Shown piece after piece: positions 1-7,353 of a stretch of 8,502 bases of DNA. Within the stretch, counting starts at the first letter, position 1. Each line of letters opens with the position of its first letter. Origin of the DNA: DASRAJ01 sp039920305. GTDB taxonomy: Bacteria > Bacteroidota > Bacteroidia > Chitinophagales > UBA10324. The stretch is from positions 1 to 8,502 of the forward strand of contig JBDSEA010000206.1 of NCBI GenBank assembly GCA_039920305.1. The letters are read 5' to 3'. The translations under genes and the position numbers were made by a program. The notes below the pieces were generated by a model. It was not told the DNA's origin and did no database searches. It worked only from the letters and a program-made list of their open reading frames with translations.

Positions 1-22
1 AAAAGCGGGTTAAACATGCAGG

Positions 23-1288
23 TCAGATTTTTATTTTCAGCACCTGGCTGATATCCGTGGTGTAGGAGGGTGAAAGCATTGCGCGCCTCAGCCTGAATTT
101 TTTCGCATATCCCTGCGCCGCAAATCTCACAAAATCCCTCCCAAGGTTGTTATTGATATGGTCCATTGCCTGCATTACTTTTTTATTCCGGCCACGGTCA
201 GCAACATCAAACATTCCCGTTTGAAAAACTGTTGATGGAACAATGTCACTTACGATTACACCTACCTTCTGGTAATTGTAACCGGCCTTGAAAATCATTT
301 TTAGTCCGCGCATGGCATGCCTGATGAGTACATTAGATTCACCGGCTGGTACTTCCAGCTCCAGGTCAATTGAGCAATAATACTGCTCATCTTCAGTCCG
401 GTGAGGGTTGGTTTGAATGAATACCTGCATTGCCTTTGCGATGGAATTTTCTTTTCGAAGCTTCATTGCACAGTTGGCTGTGTAGGTTGCAAGGGCCTCC
501 CTGATGTCTTCAACATCTGTAAGCAGCTTACCGAAGCCAATGGCGGTACAGATTGCCTTTTTCGGAGGCGGCTGCTCTTCCCACGCAGAGCATGGAATAC
601 CCCGCAGCTCATTCAACAGCCGCAGTCCCACCACTGACATGTTCTTTCTCACCCATTCATCATTTGCCCTGGTAAAATCCAGCGCCGTTTTAAAACCATT
701 CCGGAGCAGCAGCTTCTGATATTGCCCGCCAATTCCCCATACATCAGCAATGGATGTGGCAGCCAGTGCTTCCATGGTTGACTCGTCACTGGATAGGGCA
801 TGCACACCAAGCTTCTTCCTGTGTTTTTTTACAAACCGGTTTGCAATTTTCGCCAGCGCACGGGTGGCTGCGATCCCGATGGAGACCGGAATACCGATGT
901 TGCGCTTAACCGTTTCCCTGATCTTTAAGCCATATATTACTGGGTCGCTGTATTTAAATCCGGAGAGGTCGAGAAAGGCCTCATCAATAGAGTAGATCTC
1001 CAGCCGGGGTACCAGCGATGAAAAGGTTTTCATCACCCTTTCACTCATATCGCCATACAGGGTGTAGTTGGAAGAAAATACCTGTACGTCGTGCTTTTCC
1101 AGCAAATTCTTCATCATGAAAGCGGGCGAGCCCATTTTGATCCCAAGCGCTTTCGCCTCATCACTGAGCGCGATGGCACAGCCGTCATTATTCGAGAGCA
1201 CGATCACCGGCCTGCCTTCAAGCCGGGGCTGAAACATCCGCTCACACGAAACATAAAAATTGTTACAGTCTGCCAAGGCAATCATCAT
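23..1288 (-). CDS. umuC: UmuC-like Y-family DNA polymerase (Pol V catalytic subunit)
   Basis: Catalytic subunit of a DNA polymerase V-type translesion enzyme, which copies damaged templates together with processed UmuD. The 421-residue product is close to the usual family length (about 420). Visible motifs are the first metal-binding Asp in ALADCNNFY (D7), the steric-gate Tyr of the FY pair (Y12), SNNDGC (32-37), the catalytic SIDEAFLDL block (D102, E103), a helix-hairpin-helix-like DVWGIGG stretch (182-188) and the little-finger domain after about 245. QTGMFD (356-361) resembles the QLNLFD beta-clamp-binding motif of E. coli UmuC. Two ATGs are adjacent (1288 and 1285); starting at the second makes the N-terminus collinear with E. 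coli UmuC (FY at 10-11), so 1285 may be the real start. The frame overlaps the 3' end of umuD by 23-26 bp, suggesting translational coupling. It appears intact. Family assignment is secure; damage induction is inferred. Confidence 0.96.
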   Translation of the reverse strand: MMIALADCNNFYVSCERMFQPRLEGRPVIVLSNNDGCAIALSDEAKALGIKMGSPAFMMKNLLEKHDVQVFSSNYTLYGDMSERVMKTFSSLVPRLEIYSIDEAFLDLSGFKYSDPVIYGLKIRETVKRNIGIPVSIGIAATRALAKIANRFVKKHRKKLGVHALSSDESTMEALAATSIADVWGIGGQYQKLLLRNGFKTALDFTRANDEWVRKNMSVVGLRLLNELRGIPCSAWEEQPPPKKAICTAIGFGKLLTDVEDIREALATYTANCAMKLRKENSIAKAMQVFIQTNPHRTEDEQYYCSIDLELEVPAGESNVLIRHAMRGLKMIFKAGYNYQKVGVIVSDIVPSTVFQTGMFDVADRGRNKKVMQAMDHINNNLGRDFVRFAAQGYAKKFRLRRAMLSPSYTTDISQVLKIKI

Positions 1289-1724
1289 CTACATCTTTGG
1301 GATCAATAATTATTTTGGTTACAACCCCCCACACTTTAAAGTCCATGCCCTCGTCGAGCTGAATCACATCGTAGCGCGGGTTGGAGGGAAACAGGAACAT
1401 CCCTTCCCCGGAGCTGTAAAATTTTTTTACGGTGAATTCATTGTTCACGCAGGCAACCACGATGCTGCCGTTCTTCGGCATCAGAGACTTATCCACTACA
1501 AGCAATGCGTTGGGAGGAATAAAGGAATAGATCATGGAGTCGCCTTCAACCTTTACCAGGAATGTCGCTGAAGGATTCTGAATCAGCAGGTCATTAAAGT
1601 CAATGCGCTGTTCAATGTAATTATCTGCGGGCGAGGGGAAGCCGGCAGAAATGCAGCAGCTCGCCATCGGGATGGGTGTACCGCACTGTTTAAGGATGTT
1701 TAGATCTGACACTATTACAATCAT
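1263..1724 (-). CDS. umuD: UmuD-like self-cleaving S24 peptidase, Pol V accessory subunit
   Basis: UmuD-type protein of the LexA/S24 serine peptidase family. RecA filaments trigger its self-cleavage and the shortened form joins UmuC to make polymerase V. Starting at the ATG at 1724 gives 153 residues. The cleavage bond is predicted at A27-G28 in SAGFPSPADNY (E. coli has Cys-Gly here). The nucleophile is S63 in VEGDSM and the general base is K100 in EFTVKKF, matching Ser60 and Lys97 of E. coli UmuD. A GTG at 1748 would add eight residues. I prefer 1724 because CAAAA directly before the ATG is a typical Bacteroidota start context and 27 residues before the cleavage site is near the 24 of E. coli. 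A GTG at 1712 is also possible. The acidic tail after about 140 (PKDVDDD) extends past the E. coli C-terminus. There is no N-terminal DNA-binding domain, so it is not a UmuDAb- or LexA-like repressor. It is the first gene of the umuDC pair. Confidence 0.94.
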   Translation of the reverse strand: MIVIVSDLNILKQCGTPIPMASCCISAGFPSPADNYIEQRIDFNDLLIQNPSATFLVKVEGDSMIYSFIPPNALLVVDKSLMPKNGSIVVACVNNEFTVKKFYSSGEGMFLFPSNPRYDVIQLDEGMDFKVWGVVTKIIIDPKDVDDDCLGRL

Positions 1725-1739
1725 TTTTGATGATTGTAA
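1715..1739. promoter_or_regulatory. Perfect 9-bp inverted repeat over the umuD start (candidate operator or RNA hairpin)
   Basis: The arms TTACAATCA (1715-1723) and TGATTGTAA (1731-1739) are perfect reverse complements separated by 7 bp. An outer partial match (ACTAT at 1711-1715 and ATAGT at 1741-1745) extends the symmetry, offset by two bases. The element covers the ATG at 1724, so a bound dimer could block expression. In the transcript it could also form a 9-bp stem with a 7-base loop that hides the start codon. An SOS-type operator is the natural guess because of the gene, but the sequence does not match the E. coli (CTG...CAG) or Bacillus (GAAC...GTTC) LexA boxes. Confidence 0.5.
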
Positions 1740-1852
1740 AATAGTCACTTACTTCTACCCGGAAAAATTTTTCCTTCAGGAGAAAAAATATGTCAGCAAA
1801 ATTTAGACTGCTCCGTAGCATGTGAACTACCCTGATAAATTAAAAGGCAGGG
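1725..1852 (-). promoter_or_regulatory. umuDC upstream region with a tentative promoter
   Basis: This gap between the protease gene and umuD must hold the umuDC promoter unless transcription reads through from the protease gene, which has the same orientation. The best -7-like match on the minus strand is TAAATTTTG (1805-1797). It resembles the Bacteroidota TAnnTTTG box but has one extra spacer base and no clear TTTG -33 element. If used, transcription would start near 1790 and both palindromes would lie in the 5' leader. The promoter call is weak. Confidence 0.25.
1761..1774. repeat. Perfect 14-bp palindrome upstream of umuD
   Basis: GGAAAAATTTTTCC is its own reverse complement and lies 37 bp upstream of the preferred umuD start and 22 bp from the first palindrome. 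It could be a second protein-binding site in the umuDC control region. A chance A/T palindrome with two G/C caps is also possible. Confidence 0.35.
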
Positions 1853-1853
1853 T
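1829..1853 (-). terminator. Possible weak terminator hairpin after the protease gene
   Basis: ACCCTG (1829-1834) and CAGGGT (1848-1853) form a 6-bp stem with a 13-base A/T-rich loop, beginning at the last base of the protease stop codon. No run of T follows in the minus direction, so it is not a classical intrinsic terminator. It could slow read-through into umuDC or have no role. Confidence 0.25.
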
Positions 1854-4003
1854 TAATTCTCCACGACCATTTTTTTTGATATCACATGAGTTCCGTCATT
1901 TACCTGGAGCAGGTAGGTTCCGTTTGCATGGTGCGTAAGATCGAGTGTAAATGTATTGCCATGAAGATCCGATTCATGATGAACCAGCTGACCCATTGAA
2001 TTCAGTATCTGAATGTCATAGGGATGGGTTACTGCTTTTTCCGGAAAGCGGATGCTCAGAATCCCTGATGACGGGTTAGGATCAATTGAAACCAAAATAT
2101 TGCCTTTCTGACTTTCATCAATACCGGTAATCTGCCCGATGTTCACATCATCAAGGTACAGGTTATTTCCCCAGTTGCTCACTGAGCGAAAAACAATCTT
2201 TACTTCGGGCTGTCCCGCGAACTGACTGAGTGAAACCGAATAGGCAATCCATTGCGTTGCGGTAGGAGTGAATGCCGATGTTTTGTCTGGTGCTGTTGTC
2301 AGCAGGTTTCCTCCTTTATGAAAAAGTGTTTCCCACGTTTCCCCGCAATCGGCTGTTGCCATTACGATGAGTGAATCATTCGTGGTATTGCTATATTGCG
2401 CGTAAGCCACATTGAATTCAAGTGAAAGTGTATCCGGCGCATTGGTAAAATCCATTGCCGGCATAACAAGATCATCTACCTGACCGCTGATGTCAATGTT
2501 GCCTGCAAAATTATCCATCTTCGCGGATGCGGTGCTGTTTCCAAATCCGCCTGCAGTGGTAACCCGTTTCCAGCGGTTGGATGGATTAATGTAGGCATAA
2601 TACCAGTTCACGGGAGGAAAGGTTACGGATTGAAAGCCCTCCTGCTGGGGAAGCGAAACAACCGTGGTGCTGATGCTGAATGATATGCTGGAAGTATCCT
2701 GGGAAGTTAAGGAATCAGGAGTGCCATTCGGAGCAGTTGTATATGCTGTAAAAGTATGCGTACCCGCAGAGGCAATGGCGGAGGGAAGGGTAACATTTGA
2801 AGTTTCAAGATGCACCAGACTTCCGTTCCATAAATAAGTCAGCAAGGGATTATTGTCAATGTAATAATTAATGATTACAGAAGTAAGAGTATCGCTGCCC
2901 CAGTTCTTAATGGTAACCACGGGAGTAAAATCTGTGGAGCATAACTGACTGTTTACTTCCGGAGATACGATTGCAGGCAGGGAAGCATTATTTGCATAGA
3001 TAACTCCGGGAATACAGCCGGCGGAAGTAAGCAGGGTTGGGTAAAAGCTGTTGATCGCCGAGGACATTCTTGTTGCCTGGCCGAGCGTGAACATGTTCAT
3101 GCATGCATCATTGGTGTAATCCATGTAATTCATAAACATCACGCCCGGGGAAACAGGGCTGCAATTGTCAGTATGCGGATAGGAGGGACAGCCAAAATTC
3201 GCATCACCCTGGTTGGGAGTATCAGCTACTAAATCACTTGAATTACAGGAGCCGCCATCATCACCCCAGATATGATACAGGTTGAAGCAATGGGAAAATT
3301 CATGGGTGGCTGTTCTTCCCAGGTCAAAGGGATAAGCGACAGTCCCGACTCTACCGAATGCATCATATTGAATCACTACACCAAATGTATTGCTCTGGTT
3401 ACCCGTCGGAAACTCACCATATCCCAGGATGCCGCCCCCGAAATTTACTACCCAGATATTGAGGTATTGGTTAACATCCCATGCATCCAGTCCGCCATTG
3501 CTGTAAAATTTGATTTGGGCATCGGTGCTTAATGATAACGATGAAACATAACGCCGCTCGATGCCGCTGGCCGGATTGCCATCCGGATCGCGGGCTGCAA
3601 GACAGAACCTGTAAGGGGCGGTGCCTGCAACACTGAGAAAATCAGCAGGTGTTTTTACAGTATCAGAATTTGTTCTGCCGAAATCTTCATTAAGCACATC
3701 GATCTGTGACTGAACCTGTGCGCTGTCAATATTCTCATTGCTGGTATGCCATAGAACATGCACCACTACCGGAATTGTATCAATACTCCGCAGTGTTGAT
3801 TGATCAGCGTGTTCTGCGATCCATTGCTGTATGATTATTTCGCTTTGCAGCATATCGTCCGCCCGCTGCGGGTTTTTCTTTTGCAGCAATTGCTCATGTT
3901 CCATGGTGCCGCACCTGTGCTGTGCTGTACTTTTTACAGGGTTTATTGCTGAGATCATCAGTGGAAAAAAAAGTATACGGATTGTAAGTTTCTTAAAGTT
4001 CAT
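1853..4003 (-). CDS. Secreted M43-family (pappalysin-like) zinc metalloprotease with T9SS sorting domain
   Basis: Exported metalloprotease of 716 residues. A signal peptide (1-27) ends STA before Q28. RCGT at 30-33 sits where pro-forms of ulilysin/mirolysin-type enzymes carry a cysteine switch, so C31 may hold the zymogen latent. The catalytic domain runs from about 75 to 325. Its zinc motif is HEFSHCFNLYH (H234, E235, H238, H244), and the NYMDY segment gives the Met-turn (M294). The usual Gly of HExxHxxGxxH is replaced by N241. A CARDB/Ig-like domain (about 340-445) and a jelly-roll, choice-of-anchor-J-like domain (about 455-622) follow. The end (about 635-716) is a T9SS type A sorting domain: it opens with SIDPNPSSG, contains NSMGQLV and NGTYLLQV, and finishes SKKMVVEN. 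Export through the Sec system and then the type IX system to the cell surface or medium is inferred. The substrate is unknown; a nutritional or processing role is likely. The start at 4003 is supported by the signal peptide. Confidence 0.93.
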   Translation of the reverse strand: MNFKKLTIRILFFPLMISAINPVKSTAQHRCGTMEHEQLLQKKNPQRADDMLQSEIIIQQWIAEHADQSTLRSIDTIPVVVHVLWHTSNENIDSAQVQSQIDVLNEDFGRTNSDTVKTPADFLSVAGTAPYRFCLAARDPDGNPASGIERRYVSSLSLSTDAQIKFYSNGGLDAWDVNQYLNIWVVNFGGGILGYGEFPTGNQSNTFGVVIQYDAFGRVGTVAYPFDLGRTATHEFSHCFNLYHIWGDDGGSCNSSDLVADTPNQGDANFGCPSYPHTDNCSPVSPGVMFMNYMDYTNDACMNMFTLGQATRMSSAINSFYPTLLTSAGCIPGVIYANNASLPAIVSPEVNSQLCSTDFTPVVTIKNWGSDTLTSVIINYYIDNNPLLTYLWNGSLVHLETSNVTLPSAIASAGTHTFTAYTTAPNGTPDSLTSQDTSSISFSISTTVVSLPQQEGFQSVTFPPVNWYYAYINPSNRWKRVTTAGGFGNSTASAKMDNFAGNIDISGQVDDLVMPAMDFTNAPDTLSLEFNVAYAQYSNTTNDSLIVMATADCGETWETLFHKGGNLLTTAPDKTSAFTPTATQWIAYSVSLSQFAGQPEVKIVFRSVSNWGNNLYLDDVNIGQITGIDESQKGNILVSIDPNPSSGILSIRFPEKAVTHPYDIQILNSMGQLVHHESDLHGNTFTLDLTHHANGTYLLQVNDGTHVISKKMVVEN

Positions 4004-4071
4004 GGTTGGTTATGCTGGTTTGGAAGTTATAGAAATCAGAAATATGTACCCCTGATGATGAAATTGTTGAG

Positions 4072-4079
4072 CAAAGGTA
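4072..4079 (-). promoter_or_regulatory. Candidate -7 box for the M43 protease gene
   Basis: The minus strand reads TACCTTTG, an exact match to the Bacteroidota -7 consensus TAnnTTTG, 68 bp upstream of the protease ATG. No good TTTG -33 element is seen at the usual 19-21 bp spacing. The predicted leader would be about 60 bases. Confidence 0.45.
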
Positions 4080-4216
4080 ATTTGGGATGTCTGTTTTAAT
4101 TGGAAATTGCATTCGTAAATTCTAATGTCCACAATTCCTTTCAACCGGTAAAGTGCTGCTCCTGTGGCCGAAAATAATCCTTTCCCGCCTATTACATTCA
4201 CGGCTCATGACTTTGT

Positions 4217-4224
4217 TACTTTTG
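4217..4224 (+). promoter_or_regulatory. Candidate -7 box for the GLPGLI-like gene
   Basis: TACTTTTG matches the Bacteroidota TAnnTTTG box exactly and lies 28 bp upstream of the ATG at 4253, leaving a leader of roughly 20 bases. A TTTG -33 element is not evident at normal spacing. Together with the opposing box at 4072-4079 it makes the 249-bp gap a divergent promoter region. Confidence 0.5.
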
Positions 4225-4252
4225 TGTTTTTACTTCAACCTCCCAAAGCCTG

Positions 4253-4885
4253 ATGAAACCAGGAATAATTGCCTTTCTCATCCTGTCACTATGGGCTAAA
4301 AATAACTTTGCCCAGCTATTTGAAGGAGAGATCATTTATAAAAACAGCTATAAGAGCAAGGTGTCTTCCTTCAGCGATGCTCAATGGAAATCAATTGTGG
4401 GCTCGCAGAACCTCTACTTTATCAAGGGGGGTAATTACAAATCTGAATTGAACGGAAGTGTTGTGGCTGCCTATACCTATCTCGCAAAGGACAATATGCT
4501 GTACACTGAGCTTCGGGACGGCAACATCATGTACTGGAGTGATGCATCAGAAAGCAAGGACAGCATCATTAGCTTTGAAGTAAGAAAGAATGCAGTGCAC
4601 ATACTCGGTTACAACTGTGATGAATTAATCCTTCACACCAAAAAAGGAACTCAGACCTATGATTATGCACCACTGCTGACTGCAGATCCGTTACTTTATG
4701 TAAATCACCGCTTCGGAAACTGGAATGAATACCTGAAGATTGCAGGGGCTCTTCCGTTGAGGATGGAGGTGGAAGAAGACCAGGTGATCATCATTAGCGA
4801 AGCTGCCGCAGTGATCCCGTCAAAGCTCGGTGATGATTTTTTTGTATTGCCTCCGGATGTTAAAATGATTAAGAGCCCGTACTGA
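4253..4885 (+). CDS. Secreted GLPGLI/DUF4412-like protein of unknown function
   Basis: A 210-residue exported protein. The N-terminus (MKPGIIAFLILSLW, then NNFA) is a signal peptide, probably cut between A20 and Q21. The mature part begins LFEGEIIYK, the opening strand pattern of GLPGLI/DUF4412-type Bacteroidota proteins. It continues with alternating beta strands, ILGYNCDEL (117-125; these families often have a GY-C pair here) and GALPLRMEVE (165-174), which resembles a divergent form of the GLPGLI motif. No catalytic residues are recognisable. The fold is probably a LolA/lipocalin-like beta sheet of the periplasm or outer membrane, which is inference. There is no T9SS tail and no lipobox. 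It is divergent from the M43 protease gene and convergent with the E1 gene. Coding status is strong; the family call is moderate and based only on motifs. Confidence 0.8.
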   Translation: MKPGIIAFLILSLWAKNNFAQLFEGEIIYKNSYKSKVSSFSDAQWKSIVGSQNLYFIKGGNYKSELNGSVVAAYTYLAKDNMLYTELRDGNIMYWSDASESKDSIISFEVRKNAVHILGYNCDELILHTKKGTQTYDYAPLLTADPLLYVNHRFGNWNEYLKIAGALPLRMEVEEDQVIIISEAAAVIPSKLGDDFFVLPPDVKMIKSPY

Positions 4886-4907
4886 GGAGCGGTTGAGCTC
4901 ATTCAGT
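4881..4907. terminator. Inverted repeat between convergent genes, possible bidirectional terminator
   Basis: ACTGA (4881-4885, including the stop codon of the upstream gene) can pair with TCAGT (4903-4907), and GAGC (4887-4890) with GCTC (4897-4900), around a six-base loop. This gives about a 10-bp interrupted stem in the 41-bp gap between two convergent genes. No T-run follows on either strand, so any termination would be weak or factor-assisted. Confidence 0.3.
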
Positions 4908-4926
4908 TAAGCGACCCGAAAGAGTC

Positions 4927-7353
4927 TTAAAATATTTCCGGAAATTCCTGCGGACTTGTTTCCCTCATCATCAGGTAGATCGCTTCAAACACATCTTCAG
5001 CATTGGGCTTGCAGAAATAGTCACCATCGCTGGCGTATGCCGTCCGGTTGGGCTGTGCGGTAATGGTTACGGGCGGCGAGTCCAGCCACTGCCAGATGTT
5101 TTGCTTCTCCATCACCTGCTGATACATATAGGCGCTTGCACCGCCGGGCACATCCTCATCAAGAAATACAACGCGGTTGGTTTTCCTGATTGATTCAGCA
5201 ATCCTGTGATGCAGGTCAAAGGGTAAAAGTGTTTGAACATCAATCAATTCAACACTGATACCGGACCGTTTCAGCCGATCAGCTGCCTCCTGTGCAATCC
5301 GGATGCATGAGCCATAGGTTACCACCGTCACATCATTTCCGTCAATCAGGACTTCGGAAACTCCGGGCGGAATGGTAAACTCCCCGATGTTGGCAGGCAG
5401 CTTTTCTTTAAGCCGGTAGCCATTCAGGCATTCAATGATCACTGCCGGATCATCACTTTGCAGCATCGTATTATAAAATCCGGCAGCCTGCGTCATGTTG
5501 CGGGGCACAAAAAGATAGATGCCACGAATGGAGTTTAAGATCATTCCCATAGGTGAGCCGCTGTGCCATATGCCTTCGAGGCGGTGGCCGCGTGTGCGGA
5601 TGATGAGCGGAGCTGATTGACCCCCGGCAGTTCTGTAATGCAGGGTGGCCAGATCATCACTTAGGGTTTGTAATCCGAACAGCAGGTAATCCAGGTACTG
5701 AATCTCAGCGATCGGCCTCAATCCGCGCATCGCCATTCCCAGTCCCTGTCCAACGATCGTTTGCTCCCGGATGCCGGTGTCAAATACCCGCTGCTCGCCG
5801 AATTTTTCCTGCAGGCCTGCAAAGCCCTGGTTCACATCCCCGATGTTTCCAAGATCTTCACCAAAAGCAAACAGCCTGGGCTCCCGCGCAAGAGCGGCAT
5901 CGAAACAGCGGTTTAATATCTCAAAGCCATTGAGCACGGGGGCATCATTTGCGTATTCGGGCTTTACTTCCGCAATGTTCAATGCAGAGCGGTGACCTTC
6001 ATTGTATAAATGGGAAGTGAAAGTGGAATGCATCAACCCTTGAAAATCATTCTTCCATTTAACAAGCCTTTCGCACAGGGGGTTTTGCTCCTTTGACAGA
6101 ACAGCCAGCGCTTTTTTTGCAGCAATTAGAACATCTTTCCTGATAGCGTCAGGTGCCGTGATCAATTCCTGTTTGATGGATTGCAGCTCTTCGGTGTATT
6201 CACTTGCAGTACCAGCTTCGTCAATTAGGGAAGCAAGGTCTGCTATAAGTTTTCTGATCGGGTCATTGAAGTCATTCCACGCATCGAGCCGTGCCCTGAC
6301 TACCAGCTCCCGTGATTCTTTTTCCACTGCTTCCAGCTCCTCATCCGTCGCGATGGCATATTGGATGATCCAGTCCCGCATCTTGCGGTTGCAATCTGTT
6401 TCCTTTTCCCATTCCATCCGCTCCTTTGATTTATAGCGCTCATGTGATCCGGAAGTGGAATGGCCCTGCGGCTGTGTTAATTCTTTAACATGAATCAGCG
6501 CAGGAATGTGGGTTTCACGGGTTTTGGAAACAGCCTTCTCATAGGTTTCAATCAGGGAGGGATAATCCCATCCGTTTACAACATAAATATCCACCCCGTT
6601 TCCATCCTCATCGGTTTGAAATCCAGAGAGGATTTCGGAGATATTTTGCTTGGTGGTCTGGTATTTTATCGGAACTGAAATCCCATAGCCATCGTCCCAG
6701 ACTGTAATGATCAGGGGAACCCTGAGAACTCCTGCGGCATTCAGCGTCTCCCAGAATTGACCTTCTGAAGTGGACGCATCACCAATGGTGGCAAACACGA
6801 CCTCATCACCGTTCCGGGAAAAATGAGTGAGTGATTTCAACTCTTTACACTCACGGTATTTTTTCGATGCAAGCGCAAGCCCGAGTGCACGTGGCATCTG
6901 GCTGGAAGTAGGAGAGGTGTCAGCCGCCGAGTTCACCATTTTGGTCTGGTTTTTCCAGTTTCCCGATTCATCTATGTAGTGGGTAGCAAAGTGAGCATTC
7001 ATCTGCCTGCCGGCCGACATCGGCTCGTATTCCGGGTTGATGTTGGCATATAGCTGCGCAAAGAATTCCTTTACTGAACAGATTCCTGTTGCGAATGCAA
7101 AGGTTTGATCCCGGTAATATCCGCTGCGCCAGTCGCCATCACGAAACACCTTTGCCATGGCGAGCTGGGCGACCTCCTTTCCATCACCAAAGATTCCGAA
7201 CTTGGCTTTTCCGCGCAATACTTCCTTTCTTCCGAGCAGGCTTGCTTCCCGGCTCAATACTGCAAGCCGGAAGTCAGCAACAATCTGGCTTTTGAAGTCC
7301 CCGAAGCTTAATTCATTTTGCGAAAGGCTTTCCATCATCTTTATTGCAGCCAT
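4927..7353 (-). CDS. Fused alpha/beta E1 component of a 2-oxo acid dehydrogenase (thiamine diphosphate-dependent)
   Basis: Decarboxylating E1 that transfers the acyl group to the lipoyl arm of an E2 partner in the cytoplasm. The 808-residue chain joins both E1 subunits. The alpha part (about 25-330) has the thiamine-diphosphate/Mg motif beginning GDASTSEG (191-198) with N205, closing with WDDGYGISVP (219-228), and an active-site loop GHSTSGSHERYKSKER (297-312) like the phosphorylation loop of mammalian E1 alpha. A charged, helical linker (about 330-460) follows. The beta part (about 475-800) shows AFGEDLGNIGDVNQGF (496-511), DTGIREQTIVGQG (525-537) with E530, RTRGHRLEGIWHSGSP (587-601) and a transketolase C-terminal domain with VTYGS (678-682) and FLDEDVPGG (730-738). 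The closest match is branched-chain 2-oxo acid dehydrogenase (2-oxoisovalerate), but pyruvate or another 2-oxo acid cannot be excluded. No E2 or E3 gene is present. The gene is intact; an insertion sequence lies 145 bp upstream of the start. Confidence 0.93.
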   Translation of the reverse strand: MAAIKMMESLSQNELSFGDFKSQIVADFRLAVLSREASLLGRKEVLRGKAKFGIFGDGKEVAQLAMAKVFRDGDWRSGYYRDQTFAFATGICSVKEFFAQLYANINPEYEPMSAGRQMNAHFATHYIDESGNWKNQTKMVNSAADTSPTSSQMPRALGLALASKKYRECKELKSLTHFSRNGDEVVFATIGDASTSEGQFWETLNAAGVLRVPLIITVWDDGYGISVPIKYQTTKQNISEILSGFQTDEDGNGVDIYVVNGWDYPSLIETYEKAVSKTRETHIPALIHVKELTQPQGHSTSGSHERYKSKERMEWEKETDCNRKMRDWIIQYAIATDEELEAVEKESRELVVRARLDAWNDFNDPIRKLIADLASLIDEAGTASEYTEELQSIKQELITAPDAIRKDVLIAAKKALAVLSKEQNPLCERLVKWKNDFQGLMHSTFTSHLYNEGHRSALNIAEVKPEYANDAPVLNGFEILNRCFDAALAREPRLFAFGEDLGNIGDVNQGFAGLQEKFGEQRVFDTGIREQTIVGQGLGMAMRGLRPIAEIQYLDYLLFGLQTLSDDLATLHYRTAGGQSAPLIIRTRGHRLEGIWHSGSPMGMILNSIRGIYLFVPRNMTQAAGFYNTMLQSDDPAVIIECLNGYRLKEKLPANIGEFTIPPGVSEVLIDGNDVTVVTYGSCIRIAQEAADRLKRSGISVELIDVQTLLPFDLHHRIAESIRKTNRVVFLDEDVPGGASAYMYQQVMEKQNIWQWLDSPPVTITAQPNRTAYASDGDYFCKPNAEDVFEAIYLMMRETSPQEFPEIF

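Noticed and set aside
401..637. Plus-strand open frames across the umuC gene (also 504-719, 750-995 and 1091-1309)
   Set aside because: They lie antisense to a gene with clear polymerase motifs, have low-complexity Cys/Ser-rich translations and match no family I know.
1260..1571. 103-codon plus-strand open frame antisense to umuD
   Set aside because: The opposite strand encodes a full S24 peptidase with catalytic Ser and Lys; this frame shows no domain.
1715..1739. Classical LexA/SOS box
   Set aside because: The dyad lacks the CTG-N10-CAG and GAAC-N4-GTTC patterns, so it is reported only as an uncharacterised palindrome.
4010..4201. 63-codon minus-strand open frame in the divergent intergenic region
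   Set aside because: It spans the candidate -7 box of the protease gene, has no recognisable start context and its translation resembles no protein family.
4927..7353. Two separate genes for E1 alpha and E1 beta
   Set aside because: The frame is continuous without a stop through the linker, and fused forms are known in Bacteroidota, so a single fused gene is the better reading.
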